Origin: Roseivirga sp.
GTDB taxonomy: Bacteria > Bacteroidota > Bacteroidia > Cytophagales > Cyclobacteriaceae
Length of the DNA stretch: 64,000 nucleotides
NCBI GenBank assembly: GCA_029262895.1
Contig: JAJCYM010000047.1
Span: 1-64,000, forward strand
Direction of reading: 5' to 3'
Position 1 is the stretch's first letter, and each line of letters opens with the position of its first letter. The translations under genes were made by a program, and so were the position numbers. The notes under the pieces were generated by a model. That model worked only from the letters and a program-made list of their open reading frames with translations. It made no database searches and was not told the origin of the DNA. Positions 60,187-64,000 of the stretch are shown in pieces.

Positions 60187-60835
60187 TAGATATATAGAGC
60201 ACACCAATCTCAAGCCAACCCTGGTGGCTAATGATATTGATGAGCTTGTGAAACAGGCACTCGAGTACAATTTTGCCGGGCTTTGTATTCCTCCTTTCTG
60301 GGTCAAGAAGGTTTTTAGAGATTTGCAAAACACCAACGTTCAGTTGGTAACGGTAATTGGTTTCCCCTTGGGTTATCAAATGACCGAAACAAAATTGGCC
60401 GAGATTGACAAGGCCATCTATAATGGTGCCAACGAGTTGGACATCGTTATGAACATTTCCTCCTTTAAAACAGGGCTGCCCTGGACCAAGATTGAGTTGG
60501 CCAAGTGTGCTTCGCGCATTCATGAAGCGGGTTGTCTCATGAAGGTAATTATCGAAACAGCTTATTTAACGGATGAGGAAATTATAATCGCCTCAAAACT
60601 TTGTGCAGATGCTGGCAGCGATTTTGTCAAAACTTCCACTGGCTTTGCTCCTTCGGGAGCTAAGGCAGAACACATTAAACTAATGAGAGCCAACCTTCCC
60701 TCCAATGTTGGTATCAAAGCTTCGGGAGGTATAAAGAATCTTGCTTCAGCTTTGGAAATGATAGAGGCAGGGGCAGATAGAATCGGTACTTCATCTGGTG
60801 GACTGATAATGAAAGAGGCCGATGCAGCATCTTAA
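60176..60835 (+). CDS. deoC: Deoxyribose-phosphate aldolase
   Basis: DeoC splits 2-deoxyribose-5-phosphate to acetaldehyde and glyceraldehyde-3-phosphate. The 219-residue TIM barrel has IEHTNLKPTLVANDIDELVK, VTVIGFPLGYQMTETKLAEI, ANELDIVMNI, the Schiff-base Lys in SDFVKTSTGFAPSGA and the phosphate/Lys motif VGIKASGGIKN. It overlaps both neighbours (11 bp and 14 bp), so the three genes form one operon. Confidence 0.95.
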   Translation: MDINRYIEHTNLKPTLVANDIDELVKQALEYNFAGLCIPPFWVKKVFRDLQNTNVQLVTVIGFPLGYQMTETKLAEIDKAIYNGANELDIVMNISSFKTGLPWTKIELAKCASRIHEAGCLMKVIIETAYLTDEEIIIASKLCADAGSDFVKTSTGFAPSGAKAEHIKLMRANLPSNVGIKASGGIKNLASALEMIEAGADRIGTSSGGLIMKEADAAS

Positions 60836-61094
60836 TCTTACAGTTTATGGGCGTGTGCAAGGCGTATTTTTTAGAGCCAGTACTAAAGACAAGGCAAAGG
60901 CTTTAGGGCTAAACGGGTGGTGCAAGAATCAAAAGGATGGGACTGTGTACATTGAAGTTGAAGGCCCTGAAGATGGTGTAGATCAATTTGTAGCTTGGTG
61001 CAATAACGGACCGGAATCCGCAATTGTGGACAGAGTTGATGTGGCAAATGGATCCTTGGTTGGCTACTCCCGCTTTGAGATAAGACGGTTTTAA
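60822..61094 (+). CDS. Acylphosphatase
   Basis: A 90-residue acylphosphatase: LTVYGRVQGVFFRASTKDKA with the catalytic Arg, LNGWCKNQKDGTVYIEVEGP with the catalytic Asn, and YSRFEIRRF at the end. It hydrolyses carboxyl-phosphate bonds. Its 3' end is 8 bp before copy B of the inverted-repeat element. Confidence 0.94.
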   Translation: MQHLNLTVYGRVQGVFFRASTKDKAKALGLNGWCKNQKDGTVYIEVEGPEDGVDQFVAWCNNGPESAIVDRVDVANGSLVGYSRFEIRRF

Positions 61095-61102
61095 TCCGGG
61101 GC

Positions 61103-61273
61103 TAACCCGGTTTATGCAATAGAGGTCGTAATGAGGGCGTAAATCACAATGAATCAGGATGTTTGGCTTTGAAGACATAGCACCGCTATGGTGAAAAGAC
61201 AAACGAAGCGAAGCGGCTGATTCGAAGTGAGTTAAGTCCGTAATAGAAATTCTATCGCATTATCCGGGTTTAA
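61103..61273. repeat. ~170-bp element with terminal inverted repeats, copy B (inverted)
   Basis: The reverse complement matches copy A (41158-41330) over its whole length with scattered differences. Shared are the end AACCCGGATAATGC, the segment GCTTCGCTTCGTTTGTC, the hairpin CATAGC-GGT-GCTATG and the segment CCTGATTCATTGTGATTTAC. Like copy A it lies between convergent genes, and its right end (GGGTTTAA) supplies the stop codon of the minus-strand gene. Confidence 0.75.
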
Positions 61274-61779
61274 GCCATTGCCTTTTTATACTGTTGAATG
61301 CCCTTGTGCTTGTAAAGCTTTAGGCCGAAGTGCTCATAAATGCAAAGCTTCATTCTGTTTTGAGCCAACTCAATTTTTTTATCAGGGGAATAATAAACGG
61401 ACAATTCCAGACCGGCAATAATGAAGTTACTTTTTGCACTTAACTCATCTACCCAGGTAAGGAAAGCTTCTCGCCAATCGAGCAGGTACTTTTCATAGTG
61501 ACTTAAACCATCAAAAAGGAGTTCCAACTGATTGTCACCAATTTTGTATCGAAAAATACCACAAAGCACGTCATAGAACTCGTCAAAGAAAGCCAGGTGC
61601 GCAGGTCGGTAAGCGGCTATCAGGGCCGTAGTGTCGTCTTGCAACCTCATTGGATTAAAGTGGGTGAAATACCCTTCTTTGATTTTTTCTATGAGAGAGG
61701 CCTCCAACTCAAGCCTCAAATCATGTTGGGCTTGCTTAAGTATGTAATTCTTGTCCAGCAGAAAAAGCCTATCGCTCAC
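61270..61779 (-). CDS. Hypothetical cytosolic protein, 169 residues
   Basis: Starts at GTG (61779): MSDRLFLLDKNYILKQAQHD. A helical, aromatic-rich protein (THFNPMRLQDDTTALIAAYR, FFDEFYDVLCGIFRYKIG, HYEKYLLDWREAFLTWVDEL) without membrane segments or signal. I do not recognise a family. Its stop codon lies in copy B of the inverted-repeat element. It is 86 bp downstream of the M14 peptidase start-to-stop direction on the opposite side and probably has its own promoter or follows that gene. Confidence 0.7.
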   Translation of the reverse strand: MSDRLFLLDKNYILKQAQHDLRLELEASLIEKIKEGYFTHFNPMRLQDDTTALIAAYRPAHLAFFDEFYDVLCGIFRYKIGDNQLELLFDGLSHYEKYLLDWREAFLTWVDELSAKSNFIIAGLELSVYYSPDKKIELAQNRMKLCIYEHFGLKLYKHKGIQQYKKAMA

Positions 61780-61865
61780 TTAGAAGAATTTTTGCAAAAT
61801 TACAAAATTTGGGGTAAAAGCGTCTCTGATTCACCTTGAAAATGATTGTTAAACCTAGGTTAAGC

Positions 61866-64000
61866 TTAACGGGCGGCCGAACCATTCACAATCCTGCCAA
61901 AGAAGATTCCGTTCATCATCAATTTATTAGTGCCATACCAGAAAGCTCTGAAGTTGGGGTTGTCTACCAAAGAAACAATGCGACCCCGGCCCATGGCACT
62001 CACCCTAATGGTCGAAGTACCTTTGATGGCTTCGAGGTTTTCTTTTGAAATGAACCCGCTTAGGAGCGGTGTATCAGTGTACCTCCCCGGATTCGAGAAT
62101 AGATTTCCGCTGGGTTGTACCATAGTGTTACCTCTTCTGAAGCTAGGCAACTCTGTTCTATAATAACCGAAGGCCATTGGATGGCTCAGCTCAAGTTGAC
62201 TCATAAACACCCCGCCTGGGATAAATTGTGCACGTTGGAAGTTTGAGATTTGATCATATGGGATTTCTGATGCATCAGGCCTTTCAGGTGAGGTAAATTT
62301 CAGATCGGAAAATTTATTACTTGCCAGCCAGCGAACTGCGCCCGTAGTGCCAATGATTGTACCGCCATTTTGAACCCAACGCTTTAGGTTGGCCAAGCCA
62401 GACTCACTGAGGCTTGCCCCTCCCGTCATTATGATAGTGTTATAGCGGTCTATGGCCGAAGAACCCAAACGGGTTGAAGGCAACTTGGTGACTCGCATCT
62501 GCATTCTGGTATCCAGGAGATGCCAAATCTCACCGGCATCGTAGCTACTGCCTGACTCGACTACGAGAGCTACCTCTGGTTTTTGCAAATTGGCAAAGGA
62601 GTTGCTGCCTAAAGATACTCCACTTGTCAGACCCGTGGGCATGGCGTAGACATCAATACCATCTTCCCGGGCAATGGTCTGCATTTGCCGATATATTTCA
62701 GTTGCACTTAAACTTTGATTAGTTACTGGAACCAGGATGGTACCATAATCAAATTCTCTTTCATCGTCATCTTCAAAAGCCTTGAATTTTTGAGTAGCGG
62801 TTTTTAGCCTAACTCCCTTTGACAGCAGACGGTTGGCAGCCCGGGGGGCATAGTAGCCATGCCATTCAAAAACGTAGGCATATTCACTTTGACCACCCAT
62901 CAATGTTCCTTGTGGGAAATTGAGCTCTTCAACCTTGTCGCCAAGCTGGTTTCGGCTATAATCACGACCGCTCATTTCACTATACTCCATGTTAAAGGCC
63001 AAGGGGTAGGTCCAACCCGAAATGTCATAGAACAGGCTATCTTCAAATGATGTTCTCTTCTCGAACATGGCCTTAACGATCTTATAGTTTCTCTGTTTGA
63101 GTGGAATGATATAGCTATTGTCAGGGGTATATTCTTCACCGCCAGTCCTGATTCTCCGTGAAGGGCGATAAAAGTCGATTTCCTGCCTGTTAAGAATTTC
63201 GGCTAAATGAAAAGTCCTTACCGGATCCTTCTCTGCCTTGAAAACATAGGCCTTCACGTCATCGCCATCTGCTTCCCGAAGGACACCCTTATAAAAATCC
63301 CTTTGGTAAGTCAGTAACTCTTCTCGCATCTCAACCGCAGCCTTCCAGGTGGAGAGTGCTGCTGTGAATTGGTTTCGGATAGTGAATGGGAAGCTAAGAA
63401 TGCCATTGGCACTTTCCTGTGCATGACCTCTTGAACTGGCTTGTTCGAACAAAATGCCAATGCCTCCATTGATGTCAGGGAAAGTAGACCCTTTACCATA
63501 ATAGAAGTCATCATAACCTTCCTTGGTGTAATACAAAGAACCCATGTCATCTAATGCAGCGGCATGGAAAGTCCCAATTTGCTCGGTCAATTCCTGATTC
63601 TTTTCAGGAGTTAACGGGTGTGTTCTTGAAGGCACTCCGGGCTGAAAAAAGAAGGTTGAATTAGTACCCATTTCATGATGGTCAGTTAAAATATTTGGTT
63701 TCCATTCGTGAAACTTAACAATTCTGTTTTGTGACTCGGGTTGTTGCAATGGCAACCAATCCCTATTCAGGTCAAACCAGTAATGGTTCGTTCTGCCACC
63801 TGGCCAGACCTCCCTATACTCCCTATCATTGGGGTCAGGATTTATGTTCTTGCTCTTATGCATATTGGCCCAGGTAGAAAAACGGGTAAGACCATCCGGG
63901 TTAAAAGAGGGGTCGAGCAAAACAACACTATTGCGAAGCGCTTCTTCAATAAATACGCCCTGTGCAGCGGCCATATAGTAAATTACAGCCAGAGAGGCGT
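61866..64000 (-). CDS. M14-family zinc carboxypeptidase-like protein, N-terminus beyond the window
   Basis: The frame is open from the right edge (ASLAVIYYMAAAQGVF), so the N-terminal part, with the signal peptide and the first zinc motif HxxE, is outside. Present are NSVVLLDPSFNPDGLTRFST, YWFDLNRDWLPLQQPESQNR, LTDHHEMGTNSTFFFQPG (containing the third zinc-type His), and IGILFEQASSRGHAQESANG with the likely catalytic Glu. After about residue 250 comes a long C-terminal region with a class I glutamine-amidotransferase-like fold (IIMTGGASLSESGLANLKRW, GTIIGTTGAVRWLA). The same two-part layout is common in secreted Bacteroidota M14 peptidases. Confidence 0.85.
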   Translation of the reverse strand, partial: ASLAVIYYMAAAQGVFIEEALRNSVVLLDPSFNPDGLTRFSTWANMHKSKNINPDPNDREYREVWPGGRTNHYWFDLNRDWLPLQQPESQNRIVKFHEWKPNILTDHHEMGTNSTFFFQPGVPSRTHPLTPEKNQELTEQIGTFHAAALDDMGSLYYTKEGYDDFYYGKGSTFPDINGGIGILFEQASSRGHAQESANGILSFPFTIRNQFTAALSTWKAAVEMREELLTYQRDFYKGVLREADGDDVKAYVFKAEKDPVRTFHLAEILNRQEIDFYRPSRRIRTGGEEYTPDNSYIIPLKQRNYKIVKAMFEKRTSFEDSLFYDISGWTYPLAFNMEYSEMSGRDYSRNQLGDKVEELNFPQGTLMGGQSEYAYVFEWHGYYAPRAANRLLSKGVRLKTATQKFKAFEDDDEREFDYGTILVPVTNQSLSATEIYRQMQTIAREDGIDVYAMPTGLTSGVSLGSNSFANLQKPEVALVVESGSSYDAGEIWHLLDTRMQMRVTKLPSTRLGSSAIDRYNTIIMTGGASLSESGLANLKRWVQNGGTIIGTTGAVRWLASNKFSDLKFTSPERPDASEIPYDQISNFQRAQFIPGGVFMSQLELSHPMAFGYYRTELPSFRRGNTMVQPSGNLFSNPGRYTDTPLLSGFISKENLEAIKGTSTIRVSAMGRGRIVSLVDNPNFRAFWYGTNKLMMNGIFFGRIVNGSAAR

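Overview
The window looks like about 64 kb of chromosome from a marine-type member of the Bacteroidota, most likely order Cytophagales. I base this on gene content and on promoters that resemble the Bacteroidota TAnnTTTG element, not on any rRNA gene (there is none here). Supporting genes are NqrF, a bacterial geranylgeranylglyceryl-phosphate synthase homologue, a DUF4270 lipoprotein, an AccD without its zinc ribbon, a CarB without its C-terminal regulatory domain, many lipoproteins with a Cys lipobox, and frequent TTG/GTG starts with little Shine-Dalgarno signal.

Layout. 1-11.4 kb: ureohydrolase (cut by the left edge), nqrF, a divergent lipoprotein pair (one an erythromycin-esterase homologue), accD, a TetR/KAS-III pair with a perfect palindromic operator, and a carB operon. 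11.6-17.4 kb: the 2-oxoglutarate dehydrogenase operon sucA-sucB-lpdA. 17.5-20.2 kb: rpsP-rimM-trmD-rplS, with a twin-hairpin leader and an unusually long acidic tail on S16. 20.4-26.3 kb: dapF, then secA, a SPOR-like lipoprotein and an M20 amidohydrolase with overlapping ends. 26.6-29.8 kb: a divergent phosphate-uptake pair (Na/Pi cotransporter and OprO/P-type porin) with Pho-box-like repeats between them. 29.9-37 kb: holin-like protein, GGGP synthase, AraC regulator, acyl-CoA dehydrogenase, and a panC-panD-flippase-rfaE2-metallopeptidase cluster. 37.1-46 kb: standalone GT5 domain, DUF4270 and glmS; RidA, gltX, and a WYL regulator.

46.3-52.2 kb is the accessory part. It holds a secreted TNT-domain (NAD glycohydrolase-type) protein, a membrane LytTR regulator opposite an ExbB-like membrane protein, a ParE/RelE toxin-antitoxin pair, and a nested mobile region. 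In that region an IS1-family transposase gene is split by a 1,659-bp insert flanked by an 11-bp direct repeat. The insert carries a REP-associated tyrosine transposase (RAYT) and a second, intact IS1-family gene. Removing the insert and one repeat restores a 218-residue reading frame exactly.

52.3-64 kb: a GyrI-like/DHFR-like/AlkC/glycerate kinase operon, a second membrane LytTR protein, a lipoprotein that fuses an alpha/beta hydrolase to a LanC-like toroid, an oxidoreductase-deoC-acylphosphatase operon, and an M14 metallopeptidase cut by the right edge.

The items most worth a second look are the hydrolase-LanC-like fusion, the exported TNT protein, the nested IS with its reconstructable gene, two inverted copies of a ~170-bp terminal-inverted-repeat element (each between convergent genes), and the phosphate divergon with its 7+4+7 repeats. 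I saw no tRNA, rRNA, CRISPR array or replication origin.
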